A DNA stretch of 64,000 nt from Paraburkholderia ferrariae NBRC 106233 (GTDB lineage: Bacteria > Pseudomonadota > Gammaproteobacteria > Burkholderiales > Burkholderiaceae). The translations under genes were made by a program, and so were the position numbers. The stretch spans positions 1 through 64,000 of the forward strand of contig NZ_BAYB01000014.1 in NCBI RefSeq assembly GCF_000685035.1, in the 5' to 3' direction. Below, piece after piece: positions 1 through 8,247 of this stretch. The notes beneath the pieces are model-generated. The model saw only the letters and a list, made by a program, of their open reading frames with translations, was not told where the DNA came from and ran no database searches. The stretch's first letter is position 1; each line of letters begins with the position of its first letter.

Positions 1-296
1 CCGCGCGCAGGCAGGCGTCAGGCCGCCGGCCGCAGGCACGGCACGCCGACCCGGCTGAGCGCGGCGGGCTGAGCGCGACGGGCTCGCCGGTGCCGGCCGC
101 AGGTGCCGGTTTCGGCCCTGCCGCACGATACGTTGCGCCTCGTCCGGCCCGCGTGCGAGCCTGACGCTGTGCCTCCAGGCCGGCCAGGCAGACCTCGCGC
201 GCTGGCTTTACAATCGTTTTTCCCGCGTGTTTTCCCGCGCATTTGCCCGGCAATCGGGCATTCGCGCGCCGGGCGCGCCGCATCACACAAGACACC
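1..296. other. Upstream region of proA, no supported gene
   Basis: I see no gene I can support here. The first 60 bases could be the tail of an upstream gene, but all three forward frames hit stops without a recognisable protein end. A TACAAT hexamer at 209-214, in the context GGCTTTACAAT, is a plausible -10 element for proA, but no convincing -35 precedes it. Between it and the start codon a short direct repeat (TTTTCCCGCG twice, about 217-239) is present. Confidence 0.4.
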
Positions 297-1571
297 ATGA
301 TGGATATCGACCAGTACATGACCGATCTCGGCCGCCGCGCCCGTCAAGCCTCGCGCGCGATGGCACGGGCCTCCACGGCCGCGAAGAACGCCGCGCTGGA
401 AGCGGTGGCGAAGGCCATCGAGCGCGAGGCGCAGGCGCTCAAGGACGCGAATGCGCGCGACCTCGCCCGCGCGAAGGACAAGGGCCACGACGCCGCCTTC
501 ATCGACCGCCTCACGCTTTCGGACAAGGCGCTCAGGACGATGGTGGACGGCCTGCGCCAGGTGGCGGCGCTGCCGGACCCCATCGGCGAAATCAGCAACA
601 TGAAGTACCGCCCGACCGGCATCCAGGTGGGCCAGATGCGCGTGCCGCTCGGCGTGATCGGCATCATCTACGAGTCGCGGCCGAACGTGACCATCGACGC
701 CGCGGCGCTGTGCCTGAAGTCGGGCAACGCGACGATCCTGCGCGGCGGTTCCGAAGCGCTCGAATGCAACACGGCGCTCGCGAAGCTGATCGGCGAAGGG
801 CTCGCAGCGGCGGGGCTGCCGCAGGAAGCGGTGCAGGTGGTCGAAACCGCCGACCGCGCGGCGGTGGGCAAGCTCATCACGATGACCGAATACGTGGACG
901 TGATCGTGCCGCGCGGCGGCAAGAGCCTGATCGAGCGCCTGATGGCCGAGGCGCGCGTGCCGATGATCAAGCACCTGGACGGCATCTGCCACGTCTACGT
1001 GGACGACCGCGCGGACATCGCCCGGGCTCTGACCGTGTGCGACAACGCCAAGACGCACCGCTACGGCACCTGCAACACGATGGAGACGCTGCTCGTTGCG
1101 CGCGGCATTGCGCATGAAGTGCTGCCGCCGCTCGGCCGGCTCTATCGCGACAAGGACGTGGAGCTGCGCGTGGATGCGGCCGCGCGCGCGATCCTGGCCG
1201 ACGCGGGCGTGAGCCCGCTCGTCGATGCAACCGAAGAAGACTGGCGCACCGAATACCTCGCGCCTGTGCTGGCGATCAAGGTGGTGGACCACCTCGACGA
1301 CGCCATCGAGCACATCAACACCTACGGCTCGCACCATACCGACGCGATCGTTACGGAAGACCACGACCGCGCCATGCGCTTCCTGCGCGAAGTGGATTCG
1401 GCGAGCGTGATGGTGAACGCCTCCACGCGTTTCGCGGACGGCTTCGAATTCGGTCTGGGCGCGGAAATCGGCATTTCGAACGACAAGCTGCACGCACGCG
1501 GCCCGGTTGGCCTCGAAGGGCTGACTTCGCTGAAGTACGTCGTGCTCGGCCACGGCGAAGGCCGGCAGTAA
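297..1571 (+). CDS. proA: Gamma-glutamyl phosphate reductase (glutamate-5-semialdehyde dehydrogenase)
   Basis: This enzyme reduces gamma-glutamyl phosphate to glutamate-5-semialdehyde with NADPH, the second step of proline synthesis, in the cytosol. The 424-residue product has the usual family length and an aldehyde-dehydrogenase fold. The catalytic cysteine lies in the motif CNTMETLLV at about residue 259, and the C-terminal HHTDAIVT and GISNDKLHARGP segments are typical of ProA. Two adjacent ATG codons occur at 297 and 300. An upstream in-frame ATG at 243 would add an arginine-rich leader absent from the family, so I prefer 297. The gene stands alone, followed by hemJ on the same strand after about 90 bases. 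Confidence 0.96.
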   Translation: MMDIDQYMTDLGRRARQASRAMARASTAAKNAALEAVAKAIEREAQALKDANARDLARAKDKGHDAAFIDRLTLSDKALRTMVDGLRQVAALPDPIGEISNMKYRPTGIQVGQMRVPLGVIGIIYESRPNVTIDAAALCLKSGNATILRGGSEALECNTALAKLIGEGLAAAGLPQEAVQVVETADRAAVGKLITMTEYVDVIVPRGGKSLIERLMAEARVPMIKHLDGICHVYVDDRADIARALTVCDNAKTHRYGTCNTMETLLVARGIAHEVLPPLGRLYRDKDVELRVDAAARAILADAGVSPLVDATEEDWRTEYLAPVLAIKVVDHLDDAIEHINTYGSHHTDAIVTEDHDRAMRFLREVDSASVMVNASTRFADGFEFGLGAEIGISNDKLHARGPVGLEGLTSLKYVVLGHGEGRQ

Positions 1572-1596
1572 CGGTCTGCTTCAACGGTCCGCTTCA
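1571..1596. repeat. 13-bp tandem duplication after proA
   Basis: ACGGTCTGCTTCA is followed directly by ACGGTCCGCTTCA, one mismatch apart. The first base is the last base of the proA stop codon. It is one of several short direct repeats placed at gene borders in this window. Confidence 0.6.
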
Positions 1597-1663
1597 ACAG
1601 TTCGTTTAGCGGGGCGGTGCGCGCGCCGCCTCATTGCTCAATCGCTCATCGAGAAGAACAAAG

Positions 1664-2086
1664 ATGTCGATGCTTTGGGTCAAGACGTTTCACATCGTGC
1701 TGATCGCCTCGTGGTTCGCGGGCCTGTTCTACCTGCCGCGCATTTTCGTGAATCTGGCGATGGAAACCGAACCCGCCGCGATCAAGCGCCTGCTCATCAT
1801 GGCGCGCAAGCTGTATCGCTTCATGACGATGATCGCCGTGCCGGCGCTGCTGTGCGGGCTGTGGCTGTGGCTCGTGGTGGGGATCGGCCGCGGCCAGGGC
1901 TGGATTCACGCGAAGGTGGGCGTGGTGATCCTGCTCATTGCCTATCACGCGTATTGCGGGCGGCTGCTGCGCACCTTCGAGCGCGGCGAGAACCGCCGCT
2001 CGGACAAGTGGTATCGGATGTTCAACGAACTGCCGGTGCTCGGCATGCTGGCGGCGGTGGCGCTCGCCGTCATCAAGCCTTTCTGA
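1664..2086 (+). CDS. hemJ: HemJ-like protoporphyrinogen IX oxidase (CopD family membrane protein)
   Basis: HemJ proteins oxidise protoporphyrinogen IX to protoporphyrin IX in haem synthesis and sit in the inner membrane. The 140-residue product begins MSMLWVKTFHIVLIASWF and has four predicted hydrophobic segments. The conserved histidine at position 10 and the following WFAGLFYLPR block match HemJ/UPF0093 rather than copper-resistance CopD. The ATG at 1664 is preceded by a purine-rich GAGAAGAA stretch; an earlier in-frame ATG at 1634 adds a charged, non-conserved leader. It faces the next gene, with only about 30 bases between the stops. Function is assigned from family resemblance; database entries often call such proteins simply CopD family. 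Confidence 0.8.
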   Translation: MSMLWVKTFHIVLIASWFAGLFYLPRIFVNLAMETEPAAIKRLLIMARKLYRFMTMIAVPALLCGLWLWLVVGIGRGQGWIHAKVGVVILLIAYHAYCGRLLRTFERGENRRSDKWYRMFNELPVLGMLAAVALAVIKPF

Positions 2087-2119
2087 TTCTTTCTGCCCGA
2101 TTCGCGACTTAAGCGGCAC

Positions 2120-2572
2120 CTACACGCCGCCCGCCTCTTTGTGGCGCATGCGTGCCGTCACGATACGCCATCCCGCCTCGCGTTTCAGGAACACGTCGGT
2201 GAAGCGATATTCGATCGGCGTGTAGCCGGCCGCCGGCGTATACCGATTGATGCCGGTTACGACGGCGACATTGCCGAGGATCTGCACGTGCACGTCTTCG
2301 AGCACCTGCGAACCGCCCGCCGGCAGCGGCGGAGCCGTCAGCAGGTCGTGTCGGGTACGCCGGACGTTGCCCGGCAATATTTCGAAGAACTGATCGTCCA
2401 GCAGGTCGTCGAGCACCGGGCGGTTAGCCGAGGCGGCGGCCTGGGTCCACTGGTGTTCGAGCCATGCGATCTGAAGCTTTTCGGAGATCGGGTTGGCGAT
2501 ATGGGGTTGAGGGGCGGCGAGTGCCGCCATGGCCAGCATGCCGGCCGCAGCGAGTATCAACAGGCGTTTCAT
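2120..2572 (-). CDS. Secreted NTF2-like (DUF4440-type) protein, function unknown
   Basis: The 150-residue product starts with a clear signal peptide (MKRLLILAAAGMLAMAALAA, cleavage near residues 19-20), so it is likely periplasmic. The rest resembles the NTF2-like/DUF4440 fold: an N-terminal helix with LEHQWTQAAASAN, then alternating strands ending in YRFTDVFLKREAGWRIVTAR. Members of this fold include isomerases, binding proteins and proteins with no known reaction, and nothing here identifies a substrate. The chosen ATG at 2572 follows a GGAA-type ribosome site; the longer frame to 2668 would bury the signal peptide. No operon partner is visible. A tandem repeat lies upstream, between this gene and hexR. 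Confidence 0.75.
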   Translation of the reverse strand: MKRLLILAAAGMLAMAALAAPQPHIANPISEKLQIAWLEHQWTQAAASANRPVLDDLLDDQFFEILPGNVRRTRHDLLTAPPLPAGGSQVLEDVHVQILGNVAVVTGINRYTPAAGYTPIEYRFTDVFLKREAGWRIVTARMRHKEAGGV

Positions 2573-2776
2573 GAGGTTTCCTTCTGCGAGTTCCCCGAGG
2601 CCGCGTTTAAGGGCATGGGTGGTCACTGGCAGGTGGGTGCGCGCCGCGCGGATGCACGGCCGGCGCAAAGTGCGCTTCGTGCTGACCCGGCCCGGGAGGG
2701 GGCGTGGGCTCGAAAAGCGGCAACTTTAGCGGCTGCGGTACGACGCGCACATAGGAATAGTCTCAATCTGTCAACG

Positions 2777-2853
2777 GTTTGCCTGAGGTTTGCCTGAGGT
2801 TTGCCTGAGGTTTGCCTGAGGTTTGCCTGAGGTTTGCCTGAGGTTTGTCCGAA
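2777..2853. repeat. 11-bp tandem repeat array, six perfect copies plus one degenerate
   Basis: The unit GTTTGCCTGAG is repeated six times without error from 2777 to 2842, followed by a degenerate seventh unit (GTTTGTCCGAA). The array lies immediately downstream of the hexR stop codon and upstream of the NTF2-like gene. Perfect copies of this kind are prone to change in number by replication slippage. Confidence 0.95.
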
Positions 2854-2886
2854 GGCAGGCGCGATCGAACGGCAAGCGCGGCTGCG

Positions 2887-3744
2887 TCAGCCGACCGGAT
2901 CGAGCCGTCGCCGCGCGATGATCTCCTTGGCGTCCGCGAGCTTTTCGGCCAACTCGGGTCCGCGCTGCAACGCCACCCCCACGGCGAGAATGTCGCCGAT
3001 CGCCAGATGGGAGGTGCGCGAAGTCATCGGCGAAAACACGTCGGTGTCTTCGTCCACGTTCGCGTGCAGGCCGACCGTCGCGATCCGCGCGAGCGGCGAG
3101 GTGCCGTGCGTGATCGCAATCACCCTGGCGCCGCGTTCGAGCGCCGTGTGGGCCGCATCGACCACGTCGCGCGTGCGTCCGGTGTTCGAGATGGTGACTA
3201 CCACATCGCCCGGCCCGAGCAGCGCAGCCGACATCAGGAAGGTTTGCGGGTCCGAATAGGCCACGCTCGGCATGCCGAGGCGAAAGAACTTGTGCTGCAT
3301 GTCCTGCGCCGCGATGCCCGATCCGCCCGCCCCGTAGAACTCGATGCGCGAGGCATGGGCGAGCAGCGTGATGGCCGCCGCCAGCGCGTCCGTCGAGAGA
3401 TTGTTGCGCACCTGGAGCAGCGCGCCGATGGTGCGGTCGAGCACCTTGGCGGCCACGCCCGGCACGGGTTCGTCGGGGCGCACGTCGCGATAGACGGCCG
3501 GATGCTCCGAGGGCAGGTCGCCGGCCACGGCCTGGGCGAGCCGGATCTTGAACTCCCGGAAACCCGAAAACCCAAGCGCGTGGCAGAAACGCGCAATGGT
3601 GGGCTGGCTCACGCCGGCGCGCTGCGCCACCTCGGTCATCGAAAGGTCGAGCACCTCGCGGGGCGCTTCGAGGACGTAATCGGCCAGCTTGCGCTCGGAA
3701 GGGCGCAATTGCTCGCGCATGGCTTTCACCTGGGACAACAGCAT
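2887..3744 (-). CDS. hexR: RpiR/HexR family regulator of sugar-acid metabolism
   Basis: HexR proteins repress Entner-Doudoroff and related glucose genes and release DNA when they bind 2-keto-3-deoxy-6-phosphogluconate. The 285-residue product has an N-terminal RpiR helix-turn-helix (MTEVAQRAGVSQPTIARF, about residues 36-53) and a C-terminal SIS sugar-phosphate domain (IEFYGAGGSGIAAQDMQHKF; TISNTGRTRD). The ATG at 3744 gives the standard MLLSQVKAMREQL start; a longer frame to 3834 would run through the candidate operator and is unlikely. The gene is divergent from edd-eda. One HexR-like operator lies 55 bases upstream of its start, which suggests autoregulation. It is a stand-alone regulator, unlike the glucokinase-regulator fusions annotated in some Burkholderia. 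Confidence 0.88.
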   Translation of the reverse strand: MLLSQVKAMREQLRPSERKLADYVLEAPREVLDLSMTEVAQRAGVSQPTIARFCHALGFSGFREFKIRLAQAVAGDLPSEHPAVYRDVRPDEPVPGVAAKVLDRTIGALLQVRNNLSTDALAAAITLLAHASRIEFYGAGGSGIAAQDMQHKFFRLGMPSVAYSDPQTFLMSAALLGPGDVVVTISNTGRTRDVVDAAHTALERGARVIAITHGTSPLARIATVGLHANVDEDTDVFSPMTSRTSHLAIGDILAVGVALQRGPELAEKLADAKEIIARRRLDPVG

Positions 3745-3798
3745 CGGGAAACTCGCACTATGCTGAAAGATCCGGGCACTATAGCGGATCTGGCGATA

Positions 3799-3813
3799 TG
3801 TACAAAAACTACA
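3799..3813 (-). promoter_or_regulatory. Candidate HexR operator, hexR side
   Basis: Read on the minus strand the site is TGTAGTTTTTGTACA, with TGTA and TACA arms separated by 7 bp. This resembles the TGTARTNNNATTACA-type consensus reported for proteobacterial HexR. It lies just upstream of hexR and matches the edd-side site at 13 of 15 positions. Confidence 0.65.
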
Positions 3814-3929
3814 TAACAAATGACGAGGGTGCAAGCGCTCTTTGCGGGATCGGCTGGATATGCCTAGATTTATGAGGAAAATGCACGAAGGGCCGGCAAG
3901 CTACCCAGGGCTAACCGGTATTGCGATCG

Positions 3930-3944
3930 TGTAGTTTTTCTACT
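3930..3944 (+). promoter_or_regulatory. Candidate HexR operator, edd side
   Basis: The plus strand reads TGTAGTTTTTCTACT, in opposite orientation to the site at 3799-3813 and identical to it at 13 of 15 positions. It lies about 110 bases before the edd start, where a repressor could block the edd-eda promoter. The rest of the 310-base gap between hexR and edd holds no gene. Confidence 0.65.
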
Positions 3945-4054
3945 AAACTCGGCTCGCACTGACCGGAGCGCCCGGCGGGCCCCCAATGCGGGCCGCCGCG
4001 GCCCGAATCCGGCCCCCACCGTCCGTCGAGACAAACAAGGAAGGAGATTCGATA

Positions 4055-5935
4055 GTGTCCCCGCATTCCCAGTTGATGAAGGTGACGCGGCGCGTCATCG
4101 AGCGCAGCAAGCCGACGCGCGAGGCCTATGTGGCCCGCGTCGCCGCGGCCCAGGACCGCTTTCCGGCGCGCGGCGCGCTTTCCTGCGCGAATCTCGCCCA
4201 CGGCTTCGCCGCCATCGAGGGGCGCGACAAGATCGCCATCAAGTCGATTCGCGAGCCCAATATCGGCATTGTCTCGTCCTACAACGAGATGCTCTCGGCG
4301 CACGCGCCCTACAAGAATTATCCGGACCTCATTAAAGAGGCGGCGCGCGAGAACGGCGGCGTGGCCCAGTTCGCGGGCGGCGTGCCGGCGATGTGCGACG
4401 GCGTCACCCAGGGCAATGCCGGCATGGAGCTCTCGCTCTTCTCGCGCGAAGTGATCGCGATGAGCACGGCCGTTGCGCTCACGCACAACATGTTCGACGC
4501 GGCGCTGTGCCTCGGCATCTGCGACAAGATCGTGCCGGGCCTCGTGATCGGCGCGCTGCAGTTCGGCCACCTGCCCACGATCTTCGTGCCGGCGGGCCCG
4601 ATGACGAGCGGCATTTCGAACGATGCCAAGGCCAAGGTGCGCCAGCAGTTCGCCACCGGCCAGTGCGGCCGTGACGCGCTGCTCGAATCCGAGGCTGCGG
4701 CCTATCACGGCCAGGGCACCTGCACGTTCTACGGCACGGCCAACAGCAACCAGATGCTGATGGAGGTGATGGGCCTGCATCTGCCGGGCGCGGCGTTCAT
4801 CCATCCGCATACGCCGCTGCGCGACGAGCTCACGGCTGCCGCTGCGCGCCGCGTGCTGGACCTTACCGTCGAGCGCGGCAACTACACGCCGATCGGCCAC
4901 GTGATCGACGAGAAGGCGATCATCAACGGCATCGTCGCGCTGCTCGCGACGGGCGGCTCCACCAATCACACCATGCACCTCGTCGCCATGGCGCGCGCGG
5001 CCGGCGTGATCATCGACTGGGACGACTTCGATACGCTCTCGCAAACGGTGCCGCTGCTCGCGCGCGTTTATCCGAACGGCAAGGCCGACGTGAACCACTT
5101 CCACGCCGCGGGCGGCGTGGCGTTCCTCGTGCGCGAGCTGCTGGACGGCGGCCTGCTGCACGAAGACGTGAAGACCGTGGCGGGCGAGGGCCTGCGCCAC
5201 TACACGAAGGAGCCGAAGCTGCTGGACGGCAAGCTCGCGTGGGTCGATGCGGTCGAACAGAGCGCCGATACCGGCGTGCTGCGCGGCGTGGCCGAGCCGT
5301 TCCAGCCGGACGGCGGCCTGCGCCTCATGCAGGGGCGTCTCGGTCGCGGCGTCATCAAGGTTTCGGCGGTCGCGCCGGAGCGCCGCCGTGTGCGCGCGCC
5401 TGCCATCGTGTTCGATTCGCAGGAAGCCGTGCAGGAAGCGTTCGATGCCGGCAAGCTGGAGCGCGACTTCGTGGCCGTGGTGCGCTTCCAGGGCGCCCGG
5501 GCCAACGGCATGCCGGAGCTGCACCGCCTCACGCCGCTTCTGGGCGTGCTGCAGGACAAGGGCTTCCACGTTGCGCTCGTGACCGACGGGCGCATGTCGG
5601 GCGCGTCGGGCAAAGTGCCGGCCGTGATCCACGTTTCGCCCGAGACGCTGCTGCACGGTCCCATCGGCAAGGTGCGCGACGGCGATATGATCGTGATCGA
5701 TGCCGTGGAAGGCGTGCTCGACGTCGAAGTCGATGCCGCCGGGTGGGAGGCGCGCCCGGTCGCGCAGCCCACGCATCAGGAAAGCAACAAGGTCGGTTTC
5801 GGCCGCGAACTCTTCGGCGTGTTCCGCGCCGCCGCAGCGCCCGCGGAGCTGGGCGCCGGCGTTTTCGGGCCGCTCGTGGGCGAAACCGGCCATGCGCCGG
5901 CCGCCGCACAAGTCACGCAACATCAAGGAGCATGA
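4055..5935 (+). CDS. edd: 6-Phosphogluconate dehydratase
   Basis: Edd dehydrates 6-phosphogluconate to 2-keto-3-deoxy-6-phosphogluconate, the first step specific to the Entner-Doudoroff pathway. The 626-residue product is full length for the IlvD/Edd family and carries the iron-sulfur and active-site motifs MCDGVTQGNAGMELS and GICDKIVPG, plus the C-terminal TDGRMSGASGKVPA signature. I chose the GTG at 4055 because AAGGAGA sits about 8 bases upstream; an ATG at 4076 (MKVTRRV) is the main alternative. eda follows with 2 bases between stop and chosen start. Regulation by HexR is inferred from the operator pair upstream. Confidence 0.96.
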   Translation: MSPHSQLMKVTRRVIERSKPTREAYVARVAAAQDRFPARGALSCANLAHGFAAIEGRDKIAIKSIREPNIGIVSSYNEMLSAHAPYKNYPDLIKEAARENGGVAQFAGGVPAMCDGVTQGNAGMELSLFSREVIAMSTAVALTHNMFDAALCLGICDKIVPGLVIGALQFGHLPTIFVPAGPMTSGISNDAKAKVRQQFATGQCGRDALLESEAAAYHGQGTCTFYGTANSNQMLMEVMGLHLPGAAFIHPHTPLRDELTAAAARRVLDLTVERGNYTPIGHVIDEKAIINGIVALLATGGSTNHTMHLVAMARAAGVIIDWDDFDTLSQTVPLLARVYPNGKADVNHFHAAGGVAFLVRELLDGGLLHEDVKTVAGEGLRHYTKEPKLLDGKLAWVDAVEQSADTGVLRGVAEPFQPDGGLRLMQGRLGRGVIKVSAVAPERRRVRAPAIVFDSQEAVQEAFDAGKLERDFVAVVRFQGARANGMPELHRLTPLLGVLQDKGFHVALVTDGRMSGASGKVPAVIHVSPETLLHGPIGKVRDGDMIVIDAVEGVLDVEVDAAGWEARPVAQPTHQESNKVGFGRELFGVFRAAAAPAELGAGVFGPLVGETGHAPAAAQVTQHQGA

Positions 5936-5937
5936 AC

Positions 5938-6579
5938 ATGGCAACACCAACGGTAGCCGATATCGTCCGTCTGGGCCCGGTCATTCCGGTGCTGGCATTC
6001 GAGAGCGGGGAGCAGGGCGAGCACGTTTCGCGCGCGCTGCACGCGGGCGGCGTCAAGGTACTGGAAATCACGCTGCGCACGGCGGCCGGTCTCGAAGCGA
6101 TCGAGCGGGCTGCGAAGATCGCGCCGGATATCGTCGTGGGTGTGGGCACGATCACGAAGCCCGAGCACTGCGCCCTCGCGAAGAAGGCGGGCGCCCAGTT
6201 CGGCGTGTCGCCGGGTCTCACGCGCGAGATGCACGACGCGGCAGTCGAGGCGGGCCTGCCGCTCCTGCCGGGCGTGATGACGCCGAGCGACATCATCGCG
6301 GCGCTGGAACTGGGCTACGAGATCGTCAAGTTCTTCCCGGCCGTGCCGGCGGGCGGCATCGCCATGCTGCAGGCGTTCCACGGCCCGTTCCCGGGGCTCA
6401 GGTTTTGCCCGACGGGCGGCATCACCCCGGAATCCGCGCCGAACTTCCTCGCGCTGCCGAACGTGGTGTGCGTGGGCGGTTCCTGGCTCACGCCGAAGGC
6501 CGCCGTTGCCGCGCAGGACTGGGCGGAAGTGACGCGCCTTGCGCGCGCGGCAAGCGAACTGTCGCGTCCGGCGCGGTAA
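5938..6579 (+). CDS. eda: 2-Keto-3-deoxy-6-phosphogluconate aldolase
   Basis: Eda cleaves KDPG into pyruvate and glyceraldehyde-3-phosphate, finishing the Entner-Doudoroff route begun by Edd. The 213-residue product carries the catalytic glutamate in VLEITLRT (Glu43) and the Schiff-base lysine in EIVKFFPA (Lys131), with a phosphate-binding FCPTGGI loop. Two in-frame ATGs lie at 5932 and 5938. The Shine-Dalgarno AAGGAG ends at 5930, so only 5938 has workable spacing. The gene is translationally coupled to edd and ends in a strong terminator at 6701-6738, so edd-eda looks like a two-gene operon. Confidence 0.97.
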   Translation: MATPTVADIVRLGPVIPVLAFESGEQGEHVSRALHAGGVKVLEITLRTAAGLEAIERAAKIAPDIVVGVGTITKPEHCALAKKAGAQFGVSPGLTREMHDAAVEAGLPLLPGVMTPSDIIAALELGYEIVKFFPAVPAGGIAMLQAFHGPFPGLRFCPTGGITPESAPNFLALPNVVCVGGSWLTPKAAVAAQDWAEVTRLARAASELSRPAR

Positions 6580-6624
6580 AGACGGCACGGCGGCGCGCGC
6601 GCCAGGAGGCCCGCGGGCGATATC

Positions 6625-6682
6625 GCATCGCAGCATCGCAGCATCGCAGCATCGCCGCATCCGGTGCATCCGGTGCATCCGG
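6625..6682. repeat. Compound 8-bp and 9-bp tandem repeat after eda
   Basis: Four copies of GCATCGCA (the last ending in C) run from 6625 to 6656, then switch to a related 9-bp unit GCATCCGGT in nearly three copies to 6682. The array lies between the eda stop and its terminator, so it would be part of the edd-eda mRNA 3' end. Confidence 0.9.
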
Positions 6683-6700
6683 CCGCAGGCCAATGACCCA

Positions 6701-6738
6701 AGCCGCGCGAGGTTCACGCCTCGCGCGGCTCATTTTTT
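6701..6738 (+). terminator. Intrinsic terminator of edd-eda
   Basis: A perfect 12-bp stem (AGCCGCGCGAGG with CCTCGCGCGGCT) closes a 6-base loop and is followed after two bases by a run of six T. It separates the HexR-controlled pair from gntP. Confidence 0.9.
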
Positions 6739-6859
6739 GCGCACACGCGAGCGAAAGCCGCTATAACCTCATTACAATCACGGCCCCGGCGACTGCCGTC
6801 GTCTTCCGCCTGTGCCGCGGCGGATACGTTTCGAACAAAATCATCCGGAGAAAAGCCCC

Positions 6860-8221
6860 ATGGGAGTGGCCCACGGCAGCATGCTGCTGGTTTATGCGCT
6901 CATCGCGATCGCCGCGCTGATTCTGCTGATCACGCGCTTCAAGGTTTATCCCTTCCTCGTTCTGATCATCGTTTCGCTGCTGCTCGGCCTCGCCGTCGGC
7001 ATGCCGATGGATCAGATCGTCAAGTCCTTCGAAACCGGCAACGGCAACACGCTTGGCCACATTGCCATCGTGGTGGGCCTCGGCACCATGCTCGGCAAGA
7101 TGATGGCCGAGTCGGGCGGCGCCGAGCGCATCGCCACCACGCTGATCCGCTGGTTCGGCGAGAAGAACATCCACTGGGCGATGATGTGCGTCGCGATCAT
7201 CGTGGGCTTGCCGGTGTTCTTCGAAGTGGGTTTCGTGCTGCTCATTCCGATCGCGTTCAACGTCGCCAAACGCACCGGCAAGTCGCTCCTGCTGATCGGC
7301 CTGCCGATGGTGGCGGGCCTGTCCGTCGTGCACGGCCTGATTCCGCCGCACCCGGCCGCGCTGCTGGCGGTGCAGGCGTATCACGCCGACATCGGCAAGA
7401 CCATCGCCTACGGGCTGATCGTGGGCGTGCCCACGGCGATCGTCGCCGGCCCGCTCTTCGCGCTCTTCATCCATCGCCATGTCAAGCTGCCGGAGAACAA
7501 CCCGCTCGCCGCGCAGTTCGTGAGCGCCGCCGAGCCGAAGCCCGATAGCGAACTGCCCGGCTTCGGCGTCACGCTCTTCACGATCCTGCTGCCGGTGATC
7601 CTGATGCTGATCGGCAGCTGGGCCGATCTCGTGTTCGCGCCGAAGACGCTGCCGAACAGCCTGCTGCACTTTATCGGCAACTCCGACGTCGCGCTCCTGA
7701 TCGCCGTGCTGGTGAGCTTCTGGACCTTCGGCGCGCAGCGCGGCTACACCCGTGCGCAGATCCAGAAGTTCTGCGGCGACTGCCTCGCGCCCATCGCCGG
7801 CATCACGCTGATCGTCGGCGCCGGCGGCGGCTTCGGCCGCGTGCTGATGGACAGCGGCGTGTCGAAGCAGATCGTCGAGCTCGCGCAGACGGCGCATCTT
7901 TCGCCGCTCCTGCTCGGCTGGCTGGTCGCCGCGCTGATCCGTCTGGCGACGGGGTCGGCCACGGTGGCGATGACCACGGCCTGCGGCATCGTCGCGCCGA
8001 TTGCAACGGCGAGCGGCATATCGGTGCAGCCCGAGCTGCTCGTGCTCGCGACGGGTTCGGGCTCGCTGATCTTCTCGCACGTCAACGACGGCGGGTTCTG
8101 GCTCATCAAGGAATACTTCGGCATGACGGTCGGTCAGACGTTCAAGACCTGGTCGCTGCTGGAAACCATCATTTCGCTGCTAGGTCTCGGGCTGACGTTC
8201 GCCCTGGCGGCAGTGGTGTAG
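6860..8221 (+). CDS. gntP: GntP-family gluconate permease
   Basis: This is a gluconate:proton symporter in the inner membrane. The 453-residue product is hydrophobic throughout with about 12-14 membrane segments, and has family motifs such as GLPVFFEVGFVLLIP and HGLIPPHPAAL in the N-terminal half and SGSLIFSHVNDGGFWLIKEY near the C-terminus. The ATG at 6860 has GGAG nine bases upstream, while the longer frame from 6812 adds an arginine-rich leader. gntK follows after 26 bases, so the two likely form an operon. Placement after edd-eda indicates that imported gluconate enters the Entner-Doudoroff pathway through 6-phosphogluconate. Paralogues GntT, GntU and IdnT cannot be separated by sequence reading alone. 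Confidence 0.92.
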   Translation: MGVAHGSMLLVYALIAIAALILLITRFKVYPFLVLIIVSLLLGLAVGMPMDQIVKSFETGNGNTLGHIAIVVGLGTMLGKMMAESGGAERIATTLIRWFGEKNIHWAMMCVAIIVGLPVFFEVGFVLLIPIAFNVAKRTGKSLLLIGLPMVAGLSVVHGLIPPHPAALLAVQAYHADIGKTIAYGLIVGVPTAIVAGPLFALFIHRHVKLPENNPLAAQFVSAAEPKPDSELPGFGVTLFTILLPVILMLIGSWADLVFAPKTLPNSLLHFIGNSDVALLIAVLVSFWTFGAQRGYTRAQIQKFCGDCLAPIAGITLIVGAGGGFGRVLMDSGVSKQIVELAQTAHLSPLLLGWLVAALIRLATGSATVAMTTACGIVAPIATASGISVQPELLVLATGSGSLIFSHVNDGGFWLIKEYFGMTVGQTFKTWSLLETIISLLGLGLTFALAAVV

Positions 8222-8247
8222 TCGTCGTAGAACAAGAGGAGCGGTAG

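Noticed and set aside
1..60. The end of an upstream gene such as holA
   Set aside because: No frame gives a recognisable C-terminus before a stop, so I could not support it.
2777..2853. CRISPR-like repeat array
   Set aside because: Units are only 11 bp and directly adjacent with no spacers, and no cas genes are present.
3745..3834. A longer start for hexR
   Set aside because: It would translate the predicted operator region and add a leader not found in HexR proteins.
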